This document shows positions 54,293 through 63,067 of a stretch of DNA of 64,000 bases, piece after piece. This DNA is from Algibacter amylolyticus (GTDB lineage: Bacteria; Bacteroidota; Bacteroidia; Flavobacteriales; Flavobacteriaceae). The DNA is taken from contig NZ_JACHGE010000002.1 of the NCBI RefSeq assembly GCF_014202225.1, positions 62,001 through 126,000 of the forward strand, given 5' to 3'. A model generated the notes under the pieces. That model was not told the origin of the DNA, ran no database searches, and was given only the letters and a program-made list of their open reading frames with translations. The translations under genes were made by a program, and so were the position numbers. The number at the start of each line of letters is the position of its first letter. Positions within the stretch are counted from its first letter, which is position 1.

Positions 54293-54324
54293 AAAAAGCA
54301 TCTTATATAAGATGCTTTTTCTTT
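54293..54324 (+). terminator. Intrinsic terminator of the dual immunophilin gene
   Basis: 13-bp arms AAAAAGCATCTTA / TAAGATGCTTTTT, about 30 bp after the stop, with a T-rich tail. Confidence 0.85.
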
Positions 54325-54390
54325 ATTTTAGTTAATAATGAAACTTTGTGTCATTAAAAAAACTTATTTTACTGCTAAATTATAAGTAAC

Positions 54391-54816
54391 ATGATGGTAA
54401 GTATAAAGGAAACCGAATTTTATTCTGAAGTGCTTAAAGAATTTAATTATTCTTTTGCAGACGTCTTTGTATTTAAAAATTGTGTGGTTTCGGAGGTAAA
54501 GGAAGATGTGGATTTTGGTTGGGATGAACATGCTGAAATAATAGTTAAAGATGTATTTTCTGCTACGGGCAGTAGAGGCGACGATTTAGTGTTTATATCT
54601 AATAGAATAAATTCGTACTCGGTTCAAGCTATGGATTGGTTAAAGTTTTTTAAACAAAGCTATAATTTAAAAGCCTATTGTGTGGTGTCTCAAAACAGAT
54701 CTGGAATTTTAAATACCATGATTGAGAAACTATTTTTCCCTAAAAAAATTAAGCATTTTAATTCCATTCACGACGCTCTAAACTTTGTTGAAAAGAGACT
54801 TGCCGAAGTTTCTTAG
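54391..54816 (+). CDS. Hypothetical SpoIIAA/STAS-like protein
   Basis: Small soluble protein of 141 residues with alternating strands and helices (FADVFVFKNCVVSEV, GRGD-like GSRGDDLVFISNRINSYS, YNLKAYCVVSQN, KIKHFNSIHDALNFVEKRLA). The last segment, in which a strand is followed by helix HFNSIHDALNFVEK, is typical of flavobacterial SpoIIAA/STAS-like proteins. No catalytic residues recognised. First gene of a tight three-gene run with the DinB-like transferase (21-bp gap) and a GNAT enzyme. Start may be either of two adjacent Met codons. Confidence 0.65.
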   Translation: MMVSIKETEFYSEVLKEFNYSFADVFVFKNCVVSEVKEDVDFGWDEHAEIIVKDVFSATGSRGDDLVFISNRINSYSVQAMDWLKFFKQSYNLKAYCVVSQNRSGILNTMIEKLFFPKKIKHFNSIHDALNFVEKRLAEVS

Positions 54817-54837
54817 CAATTAATTATATTTGTTTCT

Positions 54838-55383
54838 ATGACAGAACAAGAATTGCAAAAGCTTAAATATCCTATAGGGCAGTTTGATTGCCCAACAAAC
54901 ATTTCAAAACAACATATTGAGAGTTGGATTTCTATTTTAGAACATTTTCCTAACCGTTTAGAAAATCTTGTAAAACAGTTATCGGAGCAACAACTAGATA
55001 CCCAATACAGACCAGAAGGTTGGACTATTAGGCAAGTTGTTCATCATTTATCAGACAGTCATCACCATAGTTACACGCGTTTTAAATGGGCATTAACAGA
55101 AGATAAACCTGTTATTAAAGCTTATTTTGAAGAGCGTTGGGCAGAACTTATCGATTCTAAATTGGCTCCAATAGATATGTCCTTACAGCATTTAAGAGCT
55201 ATACATTTTAAGTTGGTGTATTTATTAAAAACATTTTCTGAAACCGATTTAAATACATGTTTTATTCATCCTGAAACTAATAAGGAAGTTTTATTAAGTT
55301 ATAATATTGGTGCTTATGCGTGGCATAGTAACCATCATTACGCACATATTGAAAATGTAATGAAACGAAAAGGTTGGTTATAA
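54838..55383 (+). CDS. YfiT-type (DinB-like) bacillithiol transferase family protein
   Basis: Metal-dependent four-helix DinB-fold protein. LKYPIGQFDCPTNISKQHIE at the N-terminus, then YRPEGWTIRQVVHHLSDSHHHSYTRFK (about 56-82; first His ligand) and YAWHSNHHYAHI near the end (second and third His) reproduce the YfiT signature. Firmicute relatives transfer bacillithiol to electrophiles. Together with YpdA in this window this suggests a bacillithiol system, although the biosynthetic bshABC genes are not here. Stop and the next start abut (TAAATG). Confidence 0.85.
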   Translation: MTEQELQKLKYPIGQFDCPTNISKQHIESWISILEHFPNRLENLVKQLSEQQLDTQYRPEGWTIRQVVHHLSDSHHHSYTRFKWALTEDKPVIKAYFEERWAELIDSKLAPIDMSLQHLRAIHFKLVYLLKTFSETDLNTCFIHPETNKEVLLSYNIGAYAWHSNHHYAHIENVMKRKGWL

Positions 55384-55878
55384 ATGGTTAGAGCTTTTCA
55401 TATAAATGATGCGCCACAATTACTAGATATTTATAACTATTATGTGTTAAATACCACGGCAACATTCGATCTTGAAGCCTTGTCTTTAGATGCATTCACA
55501 GATAAATTAGAAACTATAAGTGCTGAATATCCTATAATAGTTTTTGAGGAAGATAAGACCATTATAGGTTATGCTTATGGTAGTAAGTTTAGGCCTAAAC
55601 CCGCATACCATTATGTTGTAGAGTCTACGGTTTACGTAAAACATAATGCTCATGGTAAAAAAGTAGGTACAACACTTTATGCTGAATTATTGAAGCTTTT
55701 AAAAGAAGCCAAGTTCCATACCGTTCTTGGTGTTTTAACTATTCCTAATGCCGCTAGTATAAAACTACATGAGAAGTTTGGTTTTAAAAAGGTTGCGCAT
55801 TTAGAAGAAGTAGGTTTTAAATTTGGCGAATGGCAACATATAGGTATTTGGCAATTAAAGTTTGAGAAATCTTACTAA
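55384..55878 (+). CDS. GNAT-family N-acetyltransferase (Pat/MnaT-like)
   Basis: Acetyl-CoA-dependent acetyltransferase. MVRAFHINDAPQLLDIYNYY and TATFDLEALSL match the phosphinothricin/methionine-sulfone acetyltransferase subgroup. ESTVYVKHNAHGKKVGTTLY (about 80-99) is motif A, with the R/Q-x-x-G-x-G/A site as HGKKVGT. VLTIPNAASIKLHEKFGFKK is motif B. Start directly follows the YfiT-like stop, so both are one transcript. Substrate likely a small amine such as methionine sulfoximine; not certain. Confidence 0.88.
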   Translation: MVRAFHINDAPQLLDIYNYYVLNTTATFDLEALSLDAFTDKLETISAEYPIIVFEEDKTIIGYAYGSKFRPKPAYHYVVESTVYVKHNAHGKKVGTTLYAELLKLLKEAKFHTVLGVLTIPNAASIKLHEKFGFKKVAHLEEVGFKFGEWQHIGIWQLKFEKSY

Positions 55879-55908
55879 AAGTTTCATTTTTTGGATACGA
55901 AATTTGCT

Positions 55909-56466
55909 TTATCTTTTCCATTTAATACTACAACCAATACTCGGTTTTTGTAATTGGGTGTTTTCATTATTCTCTGCTAAACAATCTAAAGCATGGCGTA
56001 AATGGTTACCCGTAACTTTAATGTTATTTCCTGGTCTAGAATCGTCCAACTGACCTCTATAAGTTAATTTTAATTGAGCATTAAACACATAGAAATCTGG
56101 CGTGCAAGCAGCATCATAAGCTTTTGCAATTTGTTGAGTTTCATCGTATAAATAAGGAAATGGATAATTTTCTTTTTTAGCGTGAATCGTCATTTTATCT
56201 GGAGCGTCTTGCGGGTAGTTAACAGCATCATTACTAGAAATGGCTATAAACTCTATGCCTTTTTCCGCGTAAGCGTTTGCTGTAGCAACAATTTCAGAAT
56301 TTACATGAATAACAAAAGGGCAATGGTTGCATATAAACATAATAACAGTTCCGGTTTCGCCTTTTAACTCACTTAAGTTTAAAACAGAACCAGAAACGGT
56401 ATCGAAAAGAGAAAAATCTGGAGCTTCGGTATGTAAAGGAAGCATATTTGAAGGTGTATCGGACAT
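55909..56466 (-). CDS. Thioredoxin-family redoxin (AhpC/TSA-like)
   Basis: Cytoplasmic thioredoxin-fold protein of about 185 residues. Start chosen at MSDTPSNMLPLHTEAPDFSLF; longer in-frame starts would run into the divergent csaA-like gene. TVIMFICNHCPFVIHVN (about 40-56) holds a CNHC active site, and KGIEFIAISSNDAVNYPQDA follows. This CxxC peroxiredoxin-like group (thioredoxin family, YneN/ResA-like) is common in bacteria; the peroxide or disulfide substrate is unknown. Diverges from the tRNA-binding gene with 45 bp between starts. Confidence 0.87.
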   Translation of the reverse strand: MSDTPSNMLPLHTEAPDFSLFDTVSGSVLNLSELKGETGTVIMFICNHCPFVIHVNSEIVATANAYAEKGIEFIAISSNDAVNYPQDAPDKMTIHAKKENYPFPYLYDETQQIAKAYDAACTPDFYVFNAQLKLTYRGQLDDSRPGNNIKVTGNHLRHALDCLAENNENTQLQKPSIGCSIKWKR

Positions 56467-56511
56467 ATTAAAGATTTGTTCAAAGTTCGTTAAAATTTGT
56501 ATTTTTAAAAA

Positions 56512-56847
56512 ATGGAAAACACAATTACTTTTGATGACTTTACTAAAGTCGATATGCGCGTAGGAACCATTATTGAAGTTAACGATTTTCCGGAGGCCAG
56601 ACAACCAGCATATCAACTTAGCATTGATTTTGGAGATTTAGGCGTTAAAAAATCTTCGGCCCAAATAACAACACTTTATAAAAAGTCCGATTTGCTGAAT
56701 AAACAAATTATAGCAGTGGTTAATTTTCCTAAAAAACAAATTGCAAAATTTATGAGTGAATGTTTGGTAGTTGGCGCTGTTAAAGATAAAGATGTAGTAC
56801 TTTTAAATCCTGCAGTTAAGGTTAAAAACGGTACTCCTGTAAATTAA
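56512..56847 (+). CDS. CsaA-like tRNA-binding protein
   Basis: Single EMAP/Myf OB-fold domain of 111 residues: FTKVDMRVGTIIEVNDFPEA (about 9-28), YQLSIDFGDLGVKKSSAQIT, then the C-terminal FPKKQIAKFMSECLVVGA and LLNPAVKVKNGTPVN. Such proteins bind the elbow of tRNA and, in Bacillus, have secretion chaperone activity. 3 bp before the symporter gene, so likely in one operon with it and the acyltransferase. Confidence 0.88.
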   Translation: MENTITFDDFTKVDMRVGTIIEVNDFPEARQPAYQLSIDFGDLGVKKSSAQITTLYKKSDLLNKQIIAVVNFPKKQIAKFMSECLVVGAVKDKDVVLLNPAVKVKNGTPVN

Positions 56848-56850
56848 AAT

Positions 56851-57756
56851 ATGCAAGAATTAGATAAGGTTCAAATTAATTTTGACAGTAACGGGCTATG
56901 GGTGCTTAATATCGCCCTTGCAGTGGTTATGTTTGGTGTGGCATTAGGTATTACTGTAACTGATTTTAAAATTCTGTTAAAACAACCTAAGTTATTGTTT
57001 GTAGGTATCTTGTCTCAGTTTATTTTACTACCTATGGCTACTTTTTTGTTGGTAAAAATCTTAGAGCCGCAGCCAAGTATTGCCTTAGGTATGTTTATGG
57101 TAGCCGCGTGTCCTGGTGGTAATATTTCCAATTTTATAACGCAATTAGCCAAGGGTAATGTGGCGTTATCCATTAGTCTTTCGGCGTTTGCAACGCTTTT
57201 GGCGGTGGTTATGACGCCTTTTAATTTTCATTTTTATAGTAAGTTATACCAACCTACAGCACAAGTATTAAACACGGTAGAACTTAACTCGTGGGAGTTG
57301 GTGAAACTGGTGCTTTTAATTTTAGGATTGCCTTTAGTTCTGGGTATGTGGTTTAGAATGAAACAAGTGGCCTTGGCTATAAAATTATCAAAATTACTTA
57401 AACCTTTATCCATAGTCGTGTTTGTGGCTATTGTTATTATTGCGTTTTCAAAGAATTTGGATGTTTTTAACACTTATATCCATCATGTGTTATTTATAGG
57501 GATTGGACACAATATTTTGGCTTTAGCACTTGGTTTTCTTGTAGCGAGAGCTTTTAAATTATCTTTTCAAAATCAAAAAACCTTGGCTATTGAAACCGGC
57601 ATACAAAACTCTGGTTTGGGCTTGTTATTAATTTTTACATTTTTTAATGGACTAGGAGGAATGGCTATTTTAGCAGCTTTTTGGGGTATATGGCATATTA
57701 TTTCTGGTTTGCTGTTAGCGTTCTTTTGGTCAAGATTTAAAACAGTTGAGGTTTGA
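56851..57756 (+). CDS. Bile acid:sodium symporter family protein
   Basis: Ten-helix membrane transporter of the BASS/SBF family. VMFGVALGITVTDFKILLKQ (about 22-41), FMVAACPGGNISNFITQLAKGNVALS (about 80-105, the Na+-site motif), and ETGIQNSGLGLLLIFTFFNG near residue 248 (second crossover helix) are diagnostic. 301 residues. Imports an organic anion with Na+; in free-living bacteria the substrate is usually unknown (pantothenate, keto acids and taurocholate are known for relatives). Coupled to flanking genes by tight spacing. Confidence 0.9.
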   Translation: MQELDKVQINFDSNGLWVLNIALAVVMFGVALGITVTDFKILLKQPKLLFVGILSQFILLPMATFLLVKILEPQPSIALGMFMVAACPGGNISNFITQLAKGNVALSISLSAFATLLAVVMTPFNFHFYSKLYQPTAQVLNTVELNSWELVKLVLLILGLPLVLGMWFRMKQVALAIKLSKLLKPLSIVVFVAIVIIAFSKNLDVFNTYIHHVLFIGIGHNILALALGFLVARAFKLSFQNQKTLAIETGIQNSGLGLLLIFTFFNGLGGMAILAAFWGIWHIISGLLLAFFWSRFKTVEV

Positions 57757-57761
57757 AATTA

Positions 57762-58784
57762 ATGTGGCTATATTTTATTCGCGCTTATGTAGGCGCAGGA
57801 CTGTTTTTCTATTTTAAAAGCATAAAGGTTTATGATATTGAAAACGTTGTAAAAAACAAACCTGTTTTATTATTAAGCAATCACCAAAATGCCTTATTAG
57901 ATGCTTTGATAATTGCCGTTAAAAGCGGAAGGTTTTCGTATTTTTTAACAAGAGCAGGGGTTTTTAATAAACCTTTTGTTGCAAAACTTTTAAAGAGCTT
58001 TCAAATGCTACCTGTTTATAGAGTTAGAGATGGCTGGGGGAAATTATCCAATAACGAAGCTATTTTTGAAGCCTGCTCTAAGCTTTTAAATAATGGTGCT
58101 AGTGTGGTTATTTTTCCTGAAGGTAATCATAGCTTAAAAAGAATGGTAAGACCCTTAAGTAAAGGTTTTACAAGAATTGTTTTTGAAACTTTAGAAACTT
58201 ATCCTACAACCAACTTGCAACTTGTACCTGTAGGATTAAATTATGCTGAAGCAACAAGTTTTCCGGATAGTGCATCTATTTATTTTGGTAAACCTATTGC
58301 AGCAAAACCATACTATTTAGATGATAGAAACGCGGCCATAGTTAAGTTAAAGGCTAAAATACAAGCTGAAATTGGACAATTAACAACAGATATTCCTAAA
58401 GCTAATTACGAGGTTACAATAGAGGTTTTGAAGCGTTTGGAGGTTGATTTTTTAAATCCTAAAGCGGTAAATACTTGTGTAGCATCGAACCTTCAAAATT
58501 GTGTTGCTAGAAAGGTAGTTAGTTCTAGCGTTTTGAAACCGCTGTTTTTAGTGTTACTTAAATGTGCTTATGTTTTACCTTTTTTAATATGGCGGTATAT
58601 GGTAAAACCCAAAATAAAAGACATAGAGTTTATAGCAACATTTAGGTTTGCTATGGTTATTATATTGGCACCCTTATGGCTAATTAGCTTATTTGTAATA
58701 CTGTTGCTAACCTTAGGTTGGCACGTAGCGGTGGCTTATGTTTTAATTAGTTTATGTATTGCATTACTTGCCGTTAAACTATAA
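57762..58784 (+). CDS. Glycerol-3-phosphate/1-acyl-glycerol-phosphate acyltransferase-like protein
   Basis: LPLAT-family acyltransferase with motif I LLSNHQNALLDAL (about 40-52) and motif III VVIFPEGNHSLKRMVRPLSKG (about 121-141). The C-terminal about 80 residues add two or three hydrophobic helices (YVLPFLIWRYMV, FAMVIILAPLWLISLFVILLL), placing it in the membrane. The start is set at ATG 57762; an in-frame TTG overlapping the previous stop is possible. Motif I has His-x5-Asp spacing as in the PNALVD-type group. Followed by a strong terminator. Confidence 0.85.
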   Translation: MWLYFIRAYVGAGLFFYFKSIKVYDIENVVKNKPVLLLSNHQNALLDALIIAVKSGRFSYFLTRAGVFNKPFVAKLLKSFQMLPVYRVRDGWGKLSNNEAIFEACSKLLNNGASVVIFPEGNHSLKRMVRPLSKGFTRIVFETLETYPTTNLQLVPVGLNYAEATSFPDSASIYFGKPIAAKPYYLDDRNAAIVKLKAKIQAEIGQLTTDIPKANYEVTIEVLKRLEVDFLNPKAVNTCVASNLQNCVARKVVSSSVLKPLFLVLLKCAYVLPFLIWRYMVKPKIKDIEFIATFRFAMVIILAPLWLISLFVILLLTLGWHVAVAYVLISLCIALLAVKL

Positions 58785-58814
58785 AAAAACCACAACGTTA
58801 AGTTGTGGTTTTTT
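58784..58814. terminator. Bidirectional intrinsic terminator
   Basis: 13-bp stem AAAAAACCACAAC / GTTGTGGTTTTTT with a 5-base loop between the converging acyltransferase and DUF3276 genes. Confidence 0.9.
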
Positions 58815-58833
58815 AGTTCTTTTTTAATGATAA

Positions 58834-59223
58834 TTAAATATCATCAAAATCTATATCGGTAAAACTACCAGTGTGTTCTGTTTTAATATCGGCTTCGGTA
58901 ACTCTAGAGCCGTCGTCCTCAAAATCCTTTTTGAAATCTTTTTGGTGACGCTCGCTAATTACTTCGTCTCCTTTTTCGTTAATGATATAATCGGTCATTT
59001 CTGCTAATATATCTTTAAACTCTGCGAAGTCTTCTTTATAAATATATATTTTATGTTTTTTGTAATGAAACGATCCGTCGTCGTTGGTGAATTTTTTACT
59101 TTCTGTAATCGTTAAGTAGTAATCTTCTGCTTTAGTTGCTCTTACATCAAAAAAGTAAGTTCGTCGTCCTGCGCGTAATACTTTTGAAAAAATTTCCTCT
59201 TTCTCCATCATACCGTTATTCAT
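58834..59223 (-). CDS. DUF3276 protein (PUR-alpha-like nucleic-acid binding)
   Basis: Small Bacteroidota protein with a PUR-repeat fold: IFSKVLRAGRRTYFFDVRAT (about 11-30), DYYLTITESKK, then YKKHKIYIYKEDFAEFKDIL. PUR-alpha-like proteins bind single-stranded DNA or RNA; Bacteroidota members are close to the Borrelia BpuR/PUR group. An acidic tail (DFEDDGSRVTEADI, DIDFDDI) follows. Two Met codons at positions 5 and 6 are alternative starts. Confidence 0.87.
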   Translation of the reverse strand: MNNGMMEKEEIFSKVLRAGRRTYFFDVRATKAEDYYLTITESKKFTNDDGSFHYKKHKIYIYKEDFAEFKDILAEMTDYIINEKGDEVISERHQKDFKKDFEDDGSRVTEADIKTEHTGSFTDIDFDDI

Positions 59224-59431
59224 AATTTATTTTATAATTATAGTATCAAAAATCTAAAAAAAATCGATATAAACCAATAAATAATGAATTTTCTTTTTCG
59301 ATTGTTAAAATTCTTTGCGTTTAATTTAATAATCGAGAGGTAGCGATATTTCTTATTTTTGCCGCTTTTTGTATTGTTTTGAAAAATGACCTCTATGTAA
59401 ACGGAATTCTATATCCTTATGTTTTAAATAA

Positions 59432-61195
59432 TTAAGGCATATTGTTGCCTGTTTCGCTAAGTTGTTTTAGGTATAAATGTTTGTAGTAACCATCCACATC
59501 AATTAAGGAATCGTGTGTGCCCTGTTGCACCACTTTCCCTTCGTCTAAAACAATAATTTTATCTGCATTTTTAGCCGATGAAACTCTATGACTTACAATA
59601 ACCGCTGTTTTTCCTTTAGAGATCTTGCTGAGGTTTTTTAGTATCTTTTCTTCGGTTTCTGTATCTACAGCAGATAAGCAATCGTCTAACAACAATATTT
59701 TTGGAGATTTAATAAAGGCACGTGCAATAGAAACACGTTGCTTTTGGCCGCCAGAAAGCGTAATACCACGTTCGCCTAAAACGGTGTCGTATCCTTTATT
59801 AAATTTAACTATGTTTTTATGTACCTGCGCGTTTTTAGCAGCTTCAATAACATCGTTATCTGTGGCATCTTGCTTACCAAATTTAATATTGGTTTTTATA
59901 GAGTCGGAAAACAAAAAGGCGTCTTGCGGTACACAACCAATACTATCTCGTAAATCGTTTAAGTTAAGTTGGTCAATTTGGGTGTTATTGATGGTTATAG
60001 AACCCGAATCGATATCGTAAAGACGACCAATTAAATCGAGAATTGTAGATTTTCCTGAGCCTGTTTTTCCTAATATAGCTAGAGTTTCACCTTCTTTAAT
60101 ATTAAAGCTAACCTCTTTTAAGGCTTGTATATTTGTATCGCCATAGGTGAATGACACCTTGTTAAAAACAATATCGCCCGTAATTTCGGTATGTTGGGTA
60201 ACTGTATTTTTTATTTCGGGCTCAATTTTTAAAAACTCATTAATACGTTTTTGCGAAGCCTCGGCTTGTTGCACAATGGAAGTTACCCATCCTACAGTTG
60301 CTACAGGCCATGTAAGCATATTTACGTAAATAATAAACTCTGCAATGGTACCTATGCTTTCTATTTCGCCATCAATATATTGCATACCACCTATGTAAAT
60401 AACAAGTAAGTTACTGGTGCCAATTAGCAATATCATGGTAGGGAAAAACCAAGCTTGTACTTTGGCTAAACTAATTTGTTTCTCTTTGCTTTGTTTGGCA
60501 AGTTCTTTAAAGTTAACCGAAGTTTGAGGCTCTATACCATAAGCTTTTATTACAGAAATACCGCTAAAAGATTCTTGTGTGAATGTGGATAGTTTGGATA
60601 AATACTCCTGTACAATGGTACTTCGCTTATGGATTTCTTTACTAAGCTTGTAAATTATTATAGATAGTATAGGTAACGGAACAACGGTGTATAAGGTTAA
60701 TTTTGGCGATGCATTTACCATATAAATAATAACAATAACAAAAAGTGCTAGCGTATTTATACTATACATTAGGGCAGGACCTGCGTACATTCTAACACGC
60801 GATACATCTTCTGTAATGCGGTTCATTAAATCGCCAGTACGGTTGCTTTTATAAAAGTTTAAAGATAGCTTTTGGTAATGGGCATAAATTTCGTTTTTTA
60901 AATCGTACTCAATATAACGCGACACATTTATAATGGTTTGCCTCATAAAAAAAGTAAGAAGGGCAGCTATAATTGCGGCTCCTATAATGTAGAGGATCGC
61001 TTCGAGTAAATCTGACCGAAAAACGGTTTCGTCTATCGATTTATCGAAGTATTTTTCGATGGCTATAAATATTTTTTTTACGTAACGTGGTGTGTACAAT
61101 AAAAATAAACGCGCTATAATGGTTATAATAGAACCAATTATAAGGTGCGTTCTGTATTTATAAAAGTATTTATTTAAGTGTTGTAATTCTTTCAT
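59432..61195 (-). CDS. ABC transporter, fused permease and ATPase (MsbA/MdlB-like exporter)
   Basis: Half-transporter of 587 residues forming a homodimer. Six transmembrane helices lie in about 1-310, with the coupling-helix region YEIDLKNEIYAHYQKL-like (IEYDLKNEIYAHYQKLSLNF) and RTGDLMNRITEDVSRVRMY. The nucleotide-binding domain follows: Walker A GKTGSGKST, the Q-loop GCVPQDAFLFSD, signature TLSGGQKQRVSIARAF, Walker B ILLLDDCLSAVD. Position 2 after Walker B is Cys-Leu in place of the usual Glu-Pro/Ala (DDCLSAVD), common in this subfamily. Exports a lipid or drug; substrate unknown. Confidence 0.93.
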   Translation of the reverse strand: MKELQHLNKYFYKYRTHLIIGSIITIIARLFLLYTPRYVKKIFIAIEKYFDKSIDETVFRSDLLEAILYIIGAAIIAALLTFFMRQTIINVSRYIEYDLKNEIYAHYQKLSLNFYKSNRTGDLMNRITEDVSRVRMYAGPALMYSINTLALFVIVIIYMVNASPKLTLYTVVPLPILSIIIYKLSKEIHKRSTIVQEYLSKLSTFTQESFSGISVIKAYGIEPQTSVNFKELAKQSKEKQISLAKVQAWFFPTMILLIGTSNLLVIYIGGMQYIDGEIESIGTIAEFIIYVNMLTWPVATVGWVTSIVQQAEASQKRINEFLKIEPEIKNTVTQHTEITGDIVFNKVSFTYGDTNIQALKEVSFNIKEGETLAILGKTGSGKSTILDLIGRLYDIDSGSITINNTQIDQLNLNDLRDSIGCVPQDAFLFSDSIKTNIKFGKQDATDNDVIEAAKNAQVHKNIVKFNKGYDTVLGERGITLSGGQKQRVSIARAFIKSPKILLLDDCLSAVDTETEEKILKNLSKISKGKTAVIVSHRVSSAKNADKIIVLDEGKVVQQGTHDSLIDVDGYYKHLYLKQLSETGNNMP

Positions 61196-61218
61196 TTACC
61201 TAATTAGCAATAGGAGTG

Positions 61219-61226
61219 CAAATATA
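61219..61226 (-). promoter_or_regulatory. -7 box of the ABC exporter gene
   Basis: TATATTTG on the minus strand, exact TAnnTTTG match, 24 bp before the start. Confidence 0.55.
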
Positions 61227-61330
61227 ACTTATTAATAGGGAATATGATTGTTTATAAGGATTTCAAAGTGTTAAATATCTTTTAAAAAAAAGGGAGATGA
61301 TTGCTATTTAAAGACTACCAACAGCAAGTA

Positions 61331-61429
61331 AACCCGCGTAAGGGATAGTATTGAAAAGCCCACAGCCCGACGTAGGAGGTGCGAGGACCTGCAAAGGATA
61401 GCCCGACCCTTTATGGGTAACGCCCAAAT
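61331..61429 (+). repeat. Dispersed GCGTTAGGG element, copy F
   Basis: AACCCGCGTAAGGGATAG, AAAAGCCCACAGCCCGACG, TAGGAGGTGCGAGGACCTG, AGCCCGACCC and GGGTAACGCCCAAAT. It lies in the 335-bp divergent gap between the ABC gene and nusB, between the two promoters. Confidence 0.85.
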
Positions 61430-61467
61430 AACTTTAAATTTTATTGTTTTGTACTAAAATATAGTAT

Positions 61468-61475
61468 TACTTTTG
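61468..61475 (+). promoter_or_regulatory. Promoter of nusB
   Basis: TACTTTTG, exact TAnnTTTG match, with TTTTG (61447-61451) 16 bp upstream as -33 element; the start is 56 bp downstream. Confidence 0.6.
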
Positions 61476-61530
61476 CGCCTCTAAAACTAATAAAAAATAG
61501 TTTGTATTTTTTAATTAAAAGTTCTTTGTA

Positions 61531-62478
61531 ATGATGCTAAATAGAAGACATATACGTGTAAAAGTTATGCAAACCATGTATGCCTTTAAGGGAAGCGAGA
61601 GTGATGATTTTTCTAAAGATCAGAAATTCTTACTTTTTAGTATTGATAATATGTACAACTTGTATTTATTATTGGTATCGCTATTAATTGAAGTACAGAA
61701 ACGTGCGGAAAGTGATTTAAAAAAGAAACAAAATAAGCATCTTGCCACTAAGGAAGATAAAGACCCAAACCGAAAGTTTGTTAATAATAGAGTCCTTAAT
61801 TTATTAAGAGAAAACTTGCCCTTAGCCGACCAATTGAAAGCCCATAATATTAACAACTGGGATTTAGATGGCGAATATGTAGATCTTATTTTTAAGGATA
61901 TTTTGGCTAGCGATTTATATAAAGCGTATATGCAAACGCGAGTGTCAGATTTTAAGGAAGACAAAAACTTTATTGTTGATGTTTTTAAGGATATAATTGC
62001 ACCCAACGAGAAACTTTATGATTATATGGAGGATAAAAATCTAACTTGGTTGGATGATCTTCCTACGGTTAATACCACTATTTTAAAGTTGCTTAGAAAG
62101 GTTAAAGAAACATCGGCAGAGAACCATTTTACTCCAAAATTATATAAGGATATTGAGGACAAACAATTTGCTATTGATTTGTTTAAGAAAACCCTTTTAA
62201 AAAGTACAGCCATAAATAAGGAAATAGATCAGAAAACAAAAAACTGGGATACAGACCGTATTGCAACTGTAGATTTTGTGTTATTGCAAATGGCTATTTG
62301 TGAGCTTAATAACTTCCCGTCTATACCAGTTAAAGTAACTATTAATGAGTATTTAGAAATATCTAAAGAATACTCGACACCAAAAAGTAGCATTTTTATA
62401 AATGGTATTTTAGATAAGTTGGTAAAAGAGTATGAAGCTAGTGGTGAATTGAATAAAATTGGTCGAGGACTGATGTAA
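61531..62478 (+). CDS. nusB: Transcription antitermination protein NusB (long Bacteroidota form)
   Basis: Component of the rRNA antitermination complex with NusE. MLNRRHIRVKVMQTMYAFKG opens the fold as in NusB (R-R-x-A/V-R-x-x-x-Q-x-L/M-Y). The NusB core is at about 190-300: KNWDTDRIATVDFVLLQMAI, then FPSIPVKVTINEYLEISKEY and SSIFINGILDKLVKEY. A long internal/N-terminal extension (about 30-190, charged and helical) makes it 315 residues, twice the E. coli length and usual in Bacteroidota. The first two codons are both ATG. Confidence 0.92.
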   Translation: MMLNRRHIRVKVMQTMYAFKGSESDDFSKDQKFLLFSIDNMYNLYLLLVSLLIEVQKRAESDLKKKQNKHLATKEDKDPNRKFVNNRVLNLLRENLPLADQLKAHNINNWDLDGEYVDLIFKDILASDLYKAYMQTRVSDFKEDKNFIVDVFKDIIAPNEKLYDYMEDKNLTWLDDLPTVNTTILKLLRKVKETSAENHFTPKLYKDIEDKQFAIDLFKKTLLKSTAINKEIDQKTKNWDTDRIATVDFVLLQMAICELNNFPSIPVKVTINEYLEISKEYSTPKSSIFINGILDKLVKEYEASGELNKIGRGLM

Positions 62479-62544
62479 TGCGATTTGAAATTACAAATAT
62501 TTGTTAAGAAGAATACAAAACTTTTTAATCCTTTAAATAATTGC

Positions 62545-62552
62545 TATTTTTG
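62545..62552 (+). promoter_or_regulatory. -7 box of the DUF1573-yajC operon
   Basis: TATTTTTG, exact TAnnTTTG match, 30 bp before the start of the DUF1573 gene. Confidence 0.55.
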
Positions 62553-62581
62553 CACATCTTAAATTTTAAAACAAACCTATA

Positions 62582-63055
62582 ATGAAAAAAATAATATTTG
62601 GTCTTGGTGCCTTGTGTTTAGTTGCATTTACTTCTTGTAAAGATAATGCTGCTCAAAAAATTGATGAAGCTAATGTTGCTGTTGCAGCAGAAAGAGATGC
62701 TGTTGCATCTAAATTTCCTGTATTAGCTTTTGATAAAACTGAGCATGATTTTGGCGAAATTGAAGCTAAAACAGCTGTTGAAACTACTTTTAACTACACT
62801 AATAAAGGTGATGCACCTTTAGTTATTACAGATATTAAGAGTTCTTGTGGATGTACTGTACCTCAAGATTGGAGTAGAGAGCCTTTATTACCTGGAGATT
62901 CTGGTAAGTTTTCTGTGAAATTTAACGGTAGTGGATCAAACAAAATAACTAAAACTATAACAGTTACTGCTAACACGGAAAAAGGTTCTGAACTTGTAAA
63001 AATTACAGCGTTTGTAAAACCAGATCCTAATAAAGCAGTACCAGCTAAAAGCTAA
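62582..63055 (+). CDS. DUF1573 lipoprotein
   Basis: Lipoprotein signal with Cys at about residue 20 (AFTSCKD). After a short Ala-rich helical part comes the DUF1573 Ig-like domain: FDKTEHDFGEIEAKTAVETT, FNYTNKGDAPLVITDIKSSC with GCTVPQDW after it, and VKFNGSGSNKITKTITVTAN. The SSCGCTVP motif with two Cys is the family hallmark. Found widely in Bacteroidota beside yajC and nusB; function unknown. yajC follows after 12 bp. Confidence 0.9.
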   Translation: MKKIIFGLGALCLVAFTSCKDNAAQKIDEANVAVAAERDAVASKFPVLAFDKTEHDFGEIEAKTAVETTFNYTNKGDAPLVITDIKSSCGCTVPQDWSREPLLPGDSGKFSVKFNGSGSNKITKTITVTANTEKGSELVKITAFVKPDPNKAVPAKS

Positions 63056-63067
63056 ATAAACTATATA